Shown: one piece after another, positions 5,238-5,355 of the stretch
How positions within the stretch are numbered: position 1 is the stretch's first letter
Layout of the letters: the number at the start of each line of letters is the position of its first letter
Assembly (NCBI GenBank): GCA_021812925.1
Contig: JAKAMK010000053.1
Span: forward strand, 1-5,355
Direction: 5' to 3'
Source of the DNA: a bacterium
GTDB lineage: Bacteria; Patescibacteria; Paceibacteria; UBA9973; UBA2103
DNA length: 5,355 nt
Translations under genes and position numbers: made by a program
The notes under the pieces: generated by a model
What the model saw: the letters and a program-made list of their open reading frames with translations, nothing else
Database searches by the model: none
Told to the model about the DNA's origin: nothing

Positions 5238-5355
5238 ACACGGCCCTTTTCCTCGTTCAGGGTGTCCTTACGCTCCTCCTCGCGCCCTTTATGCTCGGGC
5301 TCGTGCGCACCATGAAAGCGCGTTTCCAGAATCGCAAGGGCGCGTCTCCGTTAGA
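5234..5355 (+). CDS. hyfC: HyfC/NuoH-like membrane subunit, 3'-partial
   Basis: The frame opens at an ATG overlapping the HyfB-like stop by four bases (ATGA) and runs off the window after 40 codons. The visible N-terminus has one hydrophobic helix (LFLVQGVLTLLLAPFMLGLV) followed by the basic segment RTMKARFQNRKGASPL. This resembles the start of HyfC/HycD/EchB and NuoH, the subunit that anchors the soluble small and large subunits to the membrane arm. Its place directly after hyfB is the usual Hyf order. No Shine-Dalgarno sequence is evident, so it is probably translated by coupling. Only about a tenth of the expected protein is visible, so nothing can be said about its quinone-site or proton-path residues. 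Confidence 0.8.
   Translation, partial: MNTALFLVQGVLTLLLAPFMLGLVRTMKARFQNRKGASPL

Overview
The window is GC-rich bacterial DNA carrying four protein genes and a compact, structured intergenic region. From left to right these are: the 3' part of a housekeeping RpoD/SigA-type sigma factor (+ strand); a convergent PurF-like glutamine amidophosphoribosyltransferase (- strand) with its own intrinsic terminator; a 344-bp divergent intergenic region that is more than half filled by a roughly 185-bp nested palindrome resembling a MITE; and the start of an operon (+ strand) encoding a membrane complex of the Hyf/Hyc/Ech (group 4 hydrogenase / complex I-like) type. That operon holds a NuoB/HyfI-like small subunit, a HyfB-like proton-channel subunit and the first 40 codons of a HyfC/NuoH-like subunit, and it runs off the right edge.

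The main surprise is the small subunit. It is clearly a HyfI/NuoB homologue by its backbone, but all four cysteines that should hold its [4Fe-4S] cluster are replaced (Thr56, Glu59, Gly123, Asp153), and the protein has no cysteine at all. The adjacent HyfB-like subunit still shows the charged residues of the proton pathway (Glu141, Lys222, Lys253, Lys354). The operon therefore looks like a proton-translocating scaffold whose electron-transfer subunit can no longer carry its cluster. This is not general inability to use Fe-S clusters: the neighbouring PurF retains four cysteines at the positions used by the [4Fe-4S] cluster of Bacillus-type PurF.

The second notable item is the palindrome. Its perfect terminal inverted repeats are flanked by TA inside CTAG, the target preferred by IS630/Tc1-like transposases. 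Inside it are a second pair of arms and a central hairpin. It sits between the divergent purF and hyf genes, and its left end may supply part of the purF promoter.

The host is probably a GC-rich, poorly characterised lineage. The sigma factor has a two-residue insertion in region 2, and both PurF and the Hyf-like proteins are divergent. A Patescibacteria/CPR (Parcubacteria-like) origin would fit, but that is inference from recollected family patterns and was not tested. The sigma factor and purF look unrelated in function to the hyf-like operon; only the latter forms an evident co-transcribed unit here (11-nt gap, then a 4-nt ATGA overlap).
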